This document shows, piece by piece, positions 8,384 to 15,100 of a stretch of 64,000 bases of DNA; the stretch's first letter is position 1; every line of letters starts with the position of its first letter. The stretch is from JAMXLJ01 sp036558745 (GTDB lineage: Bacteria; Actinomycetota; Acidimicrobiia; IMCC26256; JAMXLJ01). The notes under the pieces are model-generated. The model searched no databases. It was not told where the DNA came from and worked only from the letters and a program-made list of their open reading frames with translations. Location of the stretch: contig DATBEZ010000003.1 of assembly GCA_036558745.1 (NCBI GenBank), forward strand, positions 222,784 through 286,783, read 5' to 3'. The position numbers and the translations under genes were made by a program.

Positions 8384-8791
8384 ATGGCGACCTGGCCGAC
8401 ACCCGAGCAGATCGAGGAGTTCCTCGCGGGCCCGCCCGACGAGCCGGTCGTGATGCTGAACATGCTGAAGTTCAAGGCCGAGGCCGAACCGTCGCACACC
8501 GGGATGACCGGCGCCGAGGCCGTGCGCCTCTACTCGGTGCAGATGAAGGAGTTCGTCGAGGCGCGCGGCGGCACGTTCGTGCTCGCGGCGAACATCGACT
8601 CGCAGCTGATCGGCGAGGGTGGTGAGGACTTCGAGTTCGTCGGGATCATGCGCTACCCGTCACGGCGCCGCTATCTCGAGCTCGCCGGCGATCCCGAGGT
8701 CGCGCGCACGATCGGTAGGCATCGCGAGGCCGGGCTCGAGAGTCAGTGGCTGTTCGCGATGACCGAGGTGACCTCGGAGGTGACGGCATGA
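8384..8791 (+). CDS. DUF1330-like small protein
   Basis: A 135-residue protein with the dimeric ferredoxin-like (alpha+beta barrel) signature of DUF1330: PVVMLNMLKFK near residue 25, a Tyr-rich central helix (EAVRLYSVQMKEFVEARGG), and IMRYPSRRRYLELAGDPE. Members are cytoplasmic and related in fold to monooxygenases and EthD-like proteins; no reaction is assigned to most. AGGAGGACG lies directly before the ATG. The stop overlaps the next start (ATGA), so the two genes are translationally coupled downstream of the TetR gene. Confidence 0.75.
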   Translation: MATWPTPEQIEEFLAGPPDEPVVMLNMLKFKAEAEPSHTGMTGAEAVRLYSVQMKEFVEARGGTFVLAANIDSQLIGEGGEDFEFVGIMRYPSRRRYLELAGDPEVARTIGRHREAGLESQWLFAMTEVTSEVTA

Positions 8792-9300
8792 GCAGCGCGT
8801 GCGACGTCCCGACCGCGCACACGCCTCCCGGCGGGTACGGCGAGGTGATGCCCCCGCCGGTGCTCTCCGGTTGCGACGAACCGCTCGCCGAGTCGGCACC
8901 CGATCTCCGCGGCCTCTGGCGCGCCGTCGACGTGCAGACCGAGGCCGCACCGCTCCCCGCCGACCATCGGCTGCGGGATCACATCGAGCGCATCGAGCAG
9001 GCCGGGAACCGCGTCGTGGTCACCGCGGGCGGCGTCGTGCACGACATGGTCGCCGACGGCACGTTCGAGAACGGTGTGAACGACGTGATGGCCGCGGACT
9101 TCGTCACACCGATCAGCGTCGCGGCGACGTTCGAGCACGAGGCGTTGGTGTTGCGGCCGCGAGGCATGCCGGGCGTCGAGGTGCGTCGTTGGCGAGAGGG
9201 CGAGCAGCTGCTCTGGCGCTACGACACGCAGTTCACGATGCGCATGGAGCGCGTCGACGACGGGGTCCGGTCCGCGTCGCCCGGGCTCACGACCGACTGA
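8788..9300 (+). CDS. Hypothetical protein, possibly lipocalin-like
   Basis: A 170-residue protein starting at an ATGA overlap with the DUF1330 gene. From about residue 40 it has alternating strands (LRGLWRAVDV, RVVVTAGGVVHDMVADGTF, EHEALVLRPRG, LLWRYDTQFTMRMERV) that suggest a small beta-barrel such as a lipocalin-type ligand carrier. This fold call is inference. No catalytic motif is recognisable. Coupling to DUF1330 and the TetR gene suggests a shared small-molecule role. Confidence 0.6.
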   Translation: MSSACDVPTAHTPPGGYGEVMPPPVLSGCDEPLAESAPDLRGLWRAVDVQTEAAPLPADHRLRDHIERIEQAGNRVVVTAGGVVHDMVADGTFENGVNDVMAADFVTPISVAATFEHEALVLRPRGMPGVEVRRWREGEQLLWRYDTQFTMRMERVDDGVRSASPGLTTD

Positions 9301-9321
9301 GGTCGCGGCGCACAGCCCCCA

Positions 9322-9342
9322 CGCTGAACGGGTCGTTCAGCG
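9322..9342. terminator. Bidirectional hairpin between convergent genes
   Basis: A 9-bp perfect stem (CGCTGAACG with CGTTCAGCG) and 3-base loop lie between the end of the 8788-9300 gene and the tatA stop, overlapping the latter. Confidence 0.5.
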
Positions 9343-9519
9343 CTCCGACTCGGACGCGTCGTCGCGCGCGCCCTCTTCCACGCCCCGCTTGAACTCCTTC
9401 GACGCCGCGCCGAGCGACCGGGCCAGCTTCGGGATCTGTGAGCCGCCGAAGAGCAGCGCGACCACGGCCAGGACGATCAGCAAATCGGGACCGATGATCT
9501 CGGCCAGCACGGGATGCAT
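9337..9519 (-). CDS. tatA: Sec-independent translocase subunit TatA
   Basis: A 60-residue TatA/E protein. A short N-terminus leads into one transmembrane helix (LLIVLAVVALLFGGSQIPKL) with the conserved FG-x-x-x-x-P hinge (FGGSQIP). An amphipathic helix (ARSLGAASKEFKRGVEEG) and an acidic tail follow. TatA oligomers form the pore that exports folded, twin-Arg-signal proteins. The size is close to the shortest TatA/TatE forms. GGGAGA precedes the ATG. No tatC or tatB is nearby, so it is a stand-alone copy. Confidence 0.9.
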   Translation of the reverse strand: MHPVLAEIIGPDLLIVLAVVALLFGGSQIPKLARSLGAASKEFKRGVEEGARDDASESER

Positions 9520-9701
9520 CTCGATCGGTCTCCCTTGTCCGTGCCGCCGCCGCTCGGCCCTTCCTTTGTAGCCGCCCACGGGCCGCGGCGGTGCTCGGAG
9601 CGGCCAGATTCCTCGGCATTTCCAGGTCCGGGCCCGATCGGGAGCGGGCTCACCCCGCCGTGTCGTCCGGGCCGGCGAGGGCCTGACCTTCGACGGACGC
9701 G

Positions 9702-9983
9702 CTACGAGGTGGCGTCGAGCGAGCTCAAGCCCTGCCGCGCCGCGCGCTCCATGGACGCGACGTCGGTCGTGGGCGGCAGGCACGACGCGCACATGCAGCC
9801 GTCGCCGTCGGTGTGCACACCGGAGAGCGCGAGCTCGACGCCGTTCGACCACGTCGCCAGACAGTTCCCGGTGACGCACCATTCCTCACGGTCGTCGGGC
9901 CCGAACTCCTCCACGTACGCGTAGCGGCGACGCTGCCAGCGACCGCAGCGGGAACAGTGGCCGATGTCGTCGGGGTGTGCCAT
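9702..9983 (-). CDS. Cys-rich putative zinc-ribbon protein
   Basis: A 93-residue protein with three Cys clusters: HCSRCGRW near the N-terminus, CVTGNC in the middle and CMCASC near residue 70. The CxxC and CxC spacing suggests one or two structural zinc sites (inference). No catalytic domain is recognised. The start at 9983 is preceded by GGAG 8 bases upstream. It directly follows the STAS gene with a one-base gap, so the two form an operon and this protein may act in the same signalling route. Confidence 0.65.
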   Translation of the reverse strand: MAHPDDIGHCSRCGRWQRRRYAYVEEFGPDDREEWCVTGNCLATWSNGVELALSGVHTDGDGCMCASCLPPTTDVASMERAARQGLSSLDATS

Positions 9984-9984
9984 C

Positions 9985-10383
9985 TCACGCACTCCATCCC
10001 GGACGTCCGATCGCGCTGCGTGGCGCTCGCCCATCGGAGTCGCCCGGCTCGATCAGGTACTGCAACCTCGTGATCTCGAGCAGGCTCCGCATCGCCGGCG
10101 GCGGCGATCGCAACACGATTCGGACTCCGTGCTCTTCCGCCGCGTGATGGGAACGGACCAGCACCGCGAGACCGCTCGAGTCGCAGAACTCCAGGTCGGT
10201 CACGTCGAGCACGACCGTGTCGACGCCCGGGTCGTGGAGCCCGTCCACCACGCCGGCCAGCAGCGGTGCCGTCGCGAGGTCGAGCTCACCGGCCACAGCG
10301 ACGACGGTTTCACCATCGGCGCTCGCCACGTCGCAGGAGAGGCCATGGGAGTCCACGTTCGACGGGAACCCGACGATCCGCAT
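9985..10383 (-). CDS. STAS-domain anti-sigma-factor antagonist
   Basis: A 132-residue SpoIIAA/RsbV-like protein. It has GELDLATAPLLAGVV and the phosphorylation-site loop VTDLEFCDSSGLAVLV, where the second Ser of DSSG is the usual target of an RsbW-type anti-sigma kinase. In the unphosphorylated state such proteins bind the anti-sigma factor and free a stress sigma factor. No kinase, phosphatase or sigma gene is nearby. GAGGAGG precedes the ATG. A second STAS protein is encoded at 47923-48366 with the same FCDSSGL loop. Confidence 0.85.
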   Translation of the reverse strand: MRIVGFPSNVDSHGLSCDVASADGETVVAVAGELDLATAPLLAGVVDGLHDPGVDTVVLDVTDLEFCDSSGLAVLVRSHHAAEEHGVRIVLRSPPPAMRSLLEITRLQYLIEPGDSDGRAPRSAIGRPGWSA

Positions 10384-10540
10384 CCCCCACCTCCTCGCGG
10401 ACTGGGCATCGACGCCGGTGACCTCCAGGTCAACACTAGACCTGCCCCGGCCAGGCCAACCAACGGACAACGACCGCACAGCGTTTGAAGTGGTCGGAAA
10501 TTGGCAGGCATGTCGTTGCGCGATCGAACGGGGCGTCGTG

Positions 10541-11359
10541 CTACACGCGGCGGAACCGCATCACCGCGAGCGCGCCGAAGACGACGACGAGCGCGGCGCT
10601 CCACACGATCGCTGAGACCACGTCGTACCCGGGTCCGTGACCGAGCACTTCGTGGGCCCGCCCACCCAGACACAGGCCGCGAACCGCGTCGACCATCGGG
10701 GTGATCGGTTGGTGCTCGGCGAATGCCTGCATCCAACCCGGCATGGTGCGCACCTGCACGTACGCGCTGGACACGAACGTGAGCGGAAAGACGAGCAACG
10801 ACATCCCCTGTGCCGCTTGCGCGTTCCCCGCGACGAGACCCAACAGGATGAACAACCACGTGAACGCGAAGCCGAACAACGCGCACAACGCGAAGGCGGC
10901 GATACCGGCCGCGACGCTGCCGTGCAAGCGGAACCCTACGGCGAAGCCGATCGCGACCGTGATCGCGAGGTTCCAGACGAGCATCTGGCTGTCGGCCAGC
11001 GCGCGGCCGGCGAGCACGGCGGCACGCGGGATGGGAAGGCTCCGCAACCGGTCCACGAAGCCCTGCTCGAGATCCTCGGCGATGCCGGCCGCGGTCGACA
11101 TGCCGACGAAGAGCACCGACGTGGTCACGAAGCCGGGCACGAGGAAGTCGACGTAGGGCACACCGCCGCCGTTGATCGCTCCGCCGAAGACGTAGCGGAA
11201 GATCAACAGGAACATCGCGCCCTGGATGGTGCCCACGACGACGAGCTGGGGCGTGCGCAAGAACTTGCGGGTCGTGCGTCGCGCCACCGAGCGTGTCGCC
11301 CGCAACATCGACGCACCGCGAGCGGCGCCGCGTGTGACGGGAGTGGTGATCGCGGTCAT
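10541..11359 (-). CDS. ABC-2 type exporter permease (DrrB-like)
   Basis: A 272-residue integral membrane protein with about six hydrophobic segments, an N-terminal amphipathic stretch (RATRSVARRTTRKFLRTPQLVVV) and the loop AEDLEQGFVDRLRSLPIPRAAVLAGR typical of DrrB-type ABC-2 permeases. It would form the membrane part of a drug or lipid exporter with the ATPase encoded just upstream. Its start overlaps the ATPase stop (ATGA), so the two are translationally coupled. The substrate is unknown. Confidence 0.85.
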   Translation of the reverse strand: MTAITTPVTRGAARGASMLRATRSVARRTTRKFLRTPQLVVVGTIQGAMFLLIFRYVFGGAINGGGVPYVDFLVPGFVTTSVLFVGMSTAAGIAEDLEQGFVDRLRSLPIPRAAVLAGRALADSQMLVWNLAITVAIGFAVGFRLHGSVAAGIAAFALCALFGFAFTWLFILLGLVAGNAQAAQGMSLLVFPLTFVSSAYVQVRTMPGWMQAFAEHQPITPMVDAVRGLCLGGRAHEVLGHGPGYDVVSAIVWSAALVVVFGALAVMRFRRV

Positions 11360-12414
11360 GCCGAGGTCCTTTCGAGCGACGTGACGGCGGAGCCGTCGTG
11401 ATCGGTGGACGCGACGGCGGAGTCGTCGTGATCGGTGGACGCGACGACGGAGTCGTCGGGATCGTCCCGGTCGCGGTCGAGCACGCGGCCGGTGAGGGCG
11501 AGGAACACCTCGTCGAGCGTGGGCCGGCGCAGACTGATGTCGTCGATGGTCACGCGCTCCTCCTCCAGCGAACGGGCCGCCGCGGTGAGCCGCTCCGTCC
11601 CGGCGTCGACCGGCAACGAGACCCGCCGGGTCGGCGCGTCGACGGTCGGCTCGTCGGCGCCGACGCGCGCGAGCGCGCGTGCAGCTGCCTCCAGATCCGC
11701 GGCGTCGCGCGTGTGCACCTCGATCACGTCTCGGCCGGCGCGGGCCTTGAGCTCACCCGGTGTCCCGTCCGCGACGACGCGGCCGTGATCGACGATCACG
11801 ATGCGCGCTGCCAGCTGGTCGGCCTCGTCCAGGTACTGCGTCGTCAGCAGCACGTCAGTCCCGCCCGCGGCCAGGTCGCGGATCGCATCCCAGAGCTCGA
11901 GACGACTACGCGGGTCGAGACCCGTGGTCGGCTCGTCGAGCAGGAGCAGACGCGGCGCGCCGGCGAGGCTCGCGCCGAGGTCGAGACGTCGCCGCTGCCC
12001 ACCCGAGTAGGTGCGCGCGAGCCGGTCGGCGACGGCATGCAGGCTCAGTTGCTCGATGACCTGCGCAGCCCGCGCTCGGGACTGCCGGCGGTCGAGCCCG
12101 TAGAGGGTCGCGACCATCTCGAGGTTCTCCCGTCCCGTCATCGCGTCCTCGACCGCGGCGTGCTGCCCGGCCAGGCCGATGAGCGCACGGACCCGCGGCG
12201 CCTCGCGCACGACGTCGCGACCGTCGACGAGCACGGTGCCCGAGTCGGGCCGGAGCAGCGTCGCGAGCGTGCGCACCAGGGTCGTCTTGCCCGCGCCGTT
12301 GGGACCGAGGAGGGCGACGACCTGCCCCGGCTCGATCACGAGGTCGAGGCCGGCCAGGGCTTCGACCTTCCCGAAGCGCTTGGTCACACCCCGGGCGTCG
12401 ACGATTGCCGTCAT
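11356..12414 (-). CDS. ABC exporter ATPase (DrrA-like)
   Basis: A 352-residue ATPase. It has Walker A GPNGAGKTT, signature TYSGGQRRRLDLG, Walker B LLLLDEPTTGLDPRSR and the switch His in VLLTTQYLDEADQLA. The C-terminal DUF4162-type region (about 230-315) matches daunorubicin-resistance ATPases. The last ~30 residues are a low-complexity tail of repeated STDHD units encoded by a 30-bp DNA repeat. It pairs with the coupled permease, and a TetR gene is divergent across a large palindrome, the usual layout of an inducible multidrug exporter. Confidence 0.9.
   Translation of the reverse strand: MTAIVDARGVTKRFGKVEALAGLDLVIEPGQVVALLGPNGAGKTTLVRTLATLLRPDSGTVLVDGRDVVREAPRVRALIGLAGQHAAVEDAMTGRENLEMVATLYGLDRRQSRARAAQVIEQLSLHAVADRLARTYSGGQRRRLDLGASLAGAPRLLLLDEPTTGLDPRSRLELWDAIRDLAAGGTDVLLTTQYLDEADQLAARIVIVDHGRVVADGTPGELKARAGRDVIEVHTRDAADLEAAARALARVGADEPTVDAPTRRVSLPVDAGTERLTAAARSLEEERVTIDDISLRRPTLDEVFLALTGRVLDRDRDDPDDSVVASTDHDDSAVASTDHDGSAVTSLERTSA
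11391..11460. repeat. 30-bp in-frame tandem repeat in the ABC ATPase tail
   Basis: Two near-identical 30-bp units (11391-11420 and 11421-11450) and a partial third encode a repeated 10-residue S-x-V-x-STDHD-type unit at the ATPase C-terminus. Because the length is a multiple of three, copy changes would keep the frame. Confidence 0.85.
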
Positions 12415-12451
12415 GGTTCCTCCCGATCGAGCGCCGTTCGACTTAGATCAT

Positions 12452-12496
12452 TGCTCGCTCTCGATCATTGATCGAGAGCGAGCACCGTTTTACAAT
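12452..12496. promoter_or_regulatory. Large TetR operator overlapping the TetR promoter
   Basis: A perfect inverted repeat with 15-bp arms (12452-12466 and 12470-12484) and a 3-base centre lies between the divergent DrrAB-like operon and the TetR gene. A plus-strand promoter reads TTGATC (12468-12473), 17 bp, TACAAT (12491-12496), so the operator covers its -35 box. Confidence 0.8.
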
Positions 12497-12542
12497 CGCG
12501 AGGCACAATCGGTCAAGGGATTTCGTGGACGAGGAGCCGACG

Positions 12543-13307
12543 GTGACGGACGACACTCCGAGCGCGGTGGTCGAGCCGCCGTGGTGGCGTCCGTCGCGCG
12601 CGACGGGTCGCCGTCGGCAGCCGCTGTCGCGCGAGCTCATCATCGAGGCCGCTGTGCGCATCCTCGACGCCGAGGGCGCCGACGCGCTGACCGTGCGACG
12701 GCTCGGCGAGGAGCTGGACACCGGGTCCGCCACCCTCTACTGGTACGTCGGCAGCAAGGACGAGCTCGGCGAGCTCGTGTACGACCACGTGATGGGCGAG
12801 GTCGAGCTCCCCGAGCCGGACCCCGACCGATGGCAGGACCAGATCAAGCAGCTCGGGCGTCAGGCGTACCGCGTGATGCTCCGGCACAACGACGCGGTGC
12901 GCCTGTCACTCGGTCGTGTCCCGGTCGGGCCGAACATGCTACGGATCATGGAGTGGAGCCTCGAGCTGTTCCGCCGCGCGGGCATCGACGAGCGCGCGGC
13001 GAGCTTCTTCGGCGACATCTTCGGCCGGTATCTCGACGCGTCCGTGCTCGAGGTGACCGCGCACGGAGGTCCGCCCGTCGAGCAAGTGGGCGCGTACTTC
13101 CAGTCGCTGCCGCCCGACCGCTTTCCGAACGTGGCCGCCTTGGCCGCGACGATGACGGGTGGGGACGACGACGAGCGCTTCGAGTTCGGGCTCGATCTGC
13201 TCGTGCGCGGGCTCGAGACCTACGTCAGCGAGGAACGGAAGAGCCGGGACGCATCCCCGCGCACCCGCACGCGACGATCCTCCGGCCGCGCCGGGTCAGG
13301 GCGGTGA
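12543..13307 (+). CDS. TetR-family regulator with TetR_C-type effector domain
   Basis: A 254-residue regulator. The DNA-binding domain spans about residues 28-75 (ELIIEAAVRILDAEGADALTVRRLGEEL as two pieces, then TGSATLYWYVGSKDEL). The C-terminal part resembles the tetracycline-repressor-type effector domain (GRVPVGPNMLRIMEWSLELF). I place the start at GTG 12543 because GAGGAG lies 6 bases upstream; starts further 5' would run through the operator. It faces the DrrAB-like exporter across that operator and is its likely repressor, also repressing itself. Confidence 0.85.
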   Translation: MTDDTPSAVVEPPWWRPSRATGRRRQPLSRELIIEAAVRILDAEGADALTVRRLGEELDTGSATLYWYVGSKDELGELVYDHVMGEVELPEPDPDRWQDQIKQLGRQAYRVMLRHNDAVRLSLGRVPVGPNMLRIMEWSLELFRRAGIDERAASFFGDIFGRYLDASVLEVTAHGGPPVEQVGAYFQSLPPDRFPNVAALAATMTGGDDDERFEFGLDLLVRGLETYVSEERKSRDASPRTRTRRSSGRAGSGR

Positions 13308-13502
13308 CTCGCTCACGCACTGCACGTCGACGAGGAGCAGACCCAGATCCCGGATCTTCTCGAGCGCGCGATGCAGCGTCGCCTGGTCCTGCACCTGGGC
13401 CCGCAACACCGTCTCGGTCGAGACCTCGAACCCGTCGAACGCCTGCGCGAGCCGGTCACCGATGTGACCCTTGATGCGGATCTCGTACGCAGCGCCGGTC
13501 AT
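13296..13502 (-). CDS. Small hypothetical protein, paralogue of its upstream neighbour
   Basis: A 68-residue protein reading YEIRIKGHIGDRLAQAFDGF, then a region rich in TETVLRAQVQDQATLHRALEKI and ending LLLVDVQCV. It is clearly paralogous to the product of 13499-13720, with which it shares the YE[IV]R[IV]KG start, an FDG turn, a T-E-[ST]-V strand and a D-Q-A-x-LH-x-LL helix. The pattern suggests a small alpha/beta fold. Its start overlaps the upstream stop (ATGA). Its end overlaps the convergent TetR gene by 12 bases. Function unknown. Confidence 0.7.
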   Translation of the reverse strand: MTGAAYEIRIKGHIGDRLAQAFDGFEVSTETVLRAQVQDQATLHRALEKIRDLGLLLVDVQCVSESPP

Positions 13503-13720
13503 GGCGCACCGTCCGCAGGCGACGCGATCCCCGCACGGCGGACGTCGAGCAGCTCGAAGCCGTGCTCGTCGATCCACGCGAGGAGGCCGTGCAACGCGGC
13601 CTGATCGGCCAGCACGGCTCGAACGACGCTCTCGGTCCGCACGCTCGCGCCGTCGAAGAGATCCTCGATCGGAGCGGGAACCGAACCCTTGACACGAACT
13701 TCGTACACGGCGCCGGGCAT
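13499..13720 (-). CDS. Small hypothetical protein, paralogue of its downstream neighbour
   Basis: A 73-residue protein (MPGAVYEVRVKGSVPAPIED, FDGASVRTESVVRAV, DQAALHGLLAWIDEHGFELLDV). It is similar along its whole length to the 68-residue product of 13296-13502, so the pair arose by tandem duplication and is translationally coupled. A weak copy of the island palindrome (13787-13803) lies 67 bases upstream, inside the end of the RDD gene. Function unknown; co-assembly of the two proteins is plausible. Confidence 0.7.
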   Translation of the reverse strand: MPGAVYEVRVKGSVPAPIEDLFDGASVRTESVVRAVLADQAALHGLLAWIDEHGFELLDVRRAGIASPADGAP

Positions 13721-13755
13721 CTCGATCGCGACCCCTCGATCAGCCGAACCATCTG

Positions 13756-14322
13756 TCAGGATCGGCGGGAGAGGCGTGTGAGGTCGTCACCTCCATCGGA
13801 TGATCCGACGGTGATGCGGGGTGATTCTTGCGTGACGAAACGACTCTCGAGCTCGACCCCGTGGACCCGCCAGTCGTAGACGACCCTGGTTCGGGCGAGC
13901 ATGTCCGCCCAGCCCCGCCGCTTCGGGTCGAGCGCGACCCAGAGGAACCCGAGCCCGAAGGCCGCGGTCGAGAGTCCGTAGCCGACCAGGCGGACGAGGG
14001 CCCGCGCCCAGCCGACCCGCCCGCCGCTGCGGGCGACGACCCGGAGCCCGAGCACGGCCTTGCCGACGGTCTTCCCGAACCACCACCACGCGATCCAGAA
14101 GTAGAGGAGCGTCCAGGCTCCCAGCAGGATCGGCACGAGCCACGTCGGGATGGCGGCGACGTCGAGCTGACGGACGCGCAGCACCTGCACCGTCAGCGTT
14201 CCGAGCGCGAGCCCGCCATAGAAGGTCGCCGCGATCGCGAGCACATCGATCGTCATCGCGGCCGCCCGACTGACGAAACCTGCCGTCGCGCCGGGGCCGC
14301 CCGGTGCAACCGGTGACCTCAC
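13756..14322 (-). CDS. RDD-family membrane protein
   Basis: A 188-residue RDD protein. The first motif region is AGFVSRAAAMTIDVLAI (with Ser replacing the usual first residue), two hydrophobic helices span about 24-43 and 55-80, and the second signature FGKTVGKAVLGLRVV follows. Then come a third hydrophobic segment and DPKRRGWADMLARTRVV. The start is the GTG at 14322, which overlaps the upstream stop as GTGA. RDD proteins are integral membrane proteins of mostly unknown role; some act in Na+/H+ exchange. The C-terminal ~35 residues are extra. Confidence 0.75.
   Translation of the reverse strand: MRSPVAPGGPGATAGFVSRAAAMTIDVLAIAATFYGGLALGTLTVQVLRVRQLDVAAIPTWLVPILLGAWTLLYFWIAWWWFGKTVGKAVLGLRVVARSGGRVGWARALVRLVGYGLSTAAFGLGFLWVALDPKRRGWADMLARTRVVYDWRVHGVELESRFVTQESPRITVGSSDGGDDLTRLSRRS
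13787..13803. promoter_or_regulatory. Weak copy of the island palindrome
   Basis: TCACCTC-CAT-CGGATGA matches the TCACCCG-N3-CGGGTGA pattern with three arm differences. It lies inside the RDD coding end, 67 bases upstream of the 13720 start. Confidence 0.35.
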
Positions 14323-15017
14323 CCGGGGGCCGCCGGCACGATCGCGGCACCGTCGGGCGGAACGCGACGCTGGGCGCCGCGTCGGCGGAGCGGTGCGAGG
14401 ATCCGGTCGACGAGCGTGTCGGCGTCGGCGGCGCGGGAACGCGCGACGTCGAGCACCCGGCCCGTCACCGTCTCGGTCGACGAGACGATGATGTCGGTGA
14501 GCTCGAGACTGGCGATGATGTCGTCGAGCGGCAGCTGCTCGACGACATGGCCCACGTCGAAGCGGTCGACGATCACGTCCGTCATCAGGGTCATCGCGTT
14601 CACGAGCGTCGCCGCCGCCACGGCCTGACTCCGCTCGCGCTCCGCGGCACCGGCGGCGCGCCACGCCGCGACCCGCCGGGATACCGGCGCGCGGACGATG
14701 ACGGGCGTCACCGCGACGATGGTGGTCGGGACGCGCGCGACGGCGCCGGCCGCGGTGCGCGCGACGGTCGTGAGCGCGCCCGACGGGGGCCGGGCCGCGC
14801 CGTCGGTCGGGGGCGCGCCGCCTGTCGTCCCGTCGGGCGCGCCGACGGCCGCGGCACCGTCGAGCAGGCGCCCCAGGCCGCTTCCCGCGAGGAGGACCGT
14901 CCCGAGCGCGACGCGGGTCGCCGCGACGAGGCGCGCGCCGGTCCCGCTCGTCGGCGTCGTATCGGCGGCGCCGTCCCCTGTGGACAGCGCTTCCCGCGGA
15001 GGCCCGTCGGGCTGCAC
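14319..15017 (-). CDS. Hypothetical Ala-rich protein coupled to the RDD protein
   Basis: A 232-residue protein with low-complexity Ala/Gly/Thr-rich N-terminal half, a weakly hydrophobic stretch (TIVAVTPVIVRAPVS), then a more ordered C-terminal half: AATLVNAMTLMTDVIVDRFD, VVEQLPLDDIIASLELTDII, and ADADTLVDRILAPLRRRG. The VxxLxLxDIIxSL repeats suggest amphipathic helices. The GTG at 15017 is the most upstream plausible start but has no strong ribosome site, so the true start may be internal. A perfect island palindrome lies 35 bases upstream. Function unknown. Confidence 0.6.
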   Translation of the reverse strand: MQPDGPPREALSTGDGAADTTPTSGTGARLVAATRVALGTVLLAGSGLGRLLDGAAAVGAPDGTTGGAPPTDGAARPPSGALTTVARTAAGAVARVPTTIVAVTPVIVRAPVSRRVAAWRAAGAAERERSQAVAAATLVNAMTLMTDVIVDRFDVGHVVEQLPLDDIIASLELTDIIVSSTETVTGRVLDVARSRAADADTLVDRILAPLRRRGAQRRVPPDGAAIVPAAPG

Positions 15018-15051
15018 GGGCAGAGCATCCCGCCACCCGCTCAGGGGCGCC

Positions 15052-15068
15052 TCACCCGTTCCGGGTGA
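15052..15068. promoter_or_regulatory. Island palindrome, perfect copy
   Basis: TCACCCG-TTC-CGGGTGA, with perfect 7-bp arms, lies between the LuxR gene stop (15101) and the start of the 14319-15017 gene, 35 bases from the latter. Confidence 0.75.
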
Positions 15069-15100
15069 TGCCGCGACCCGCCTCGGGGACCGGCACCGGC

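Noticed and set aside
9650..9656. Possible island half-site upstream of tatA
   Set aside because: TCACCCC occurs without a matching right arm, and the surrounding genes are not in the island.
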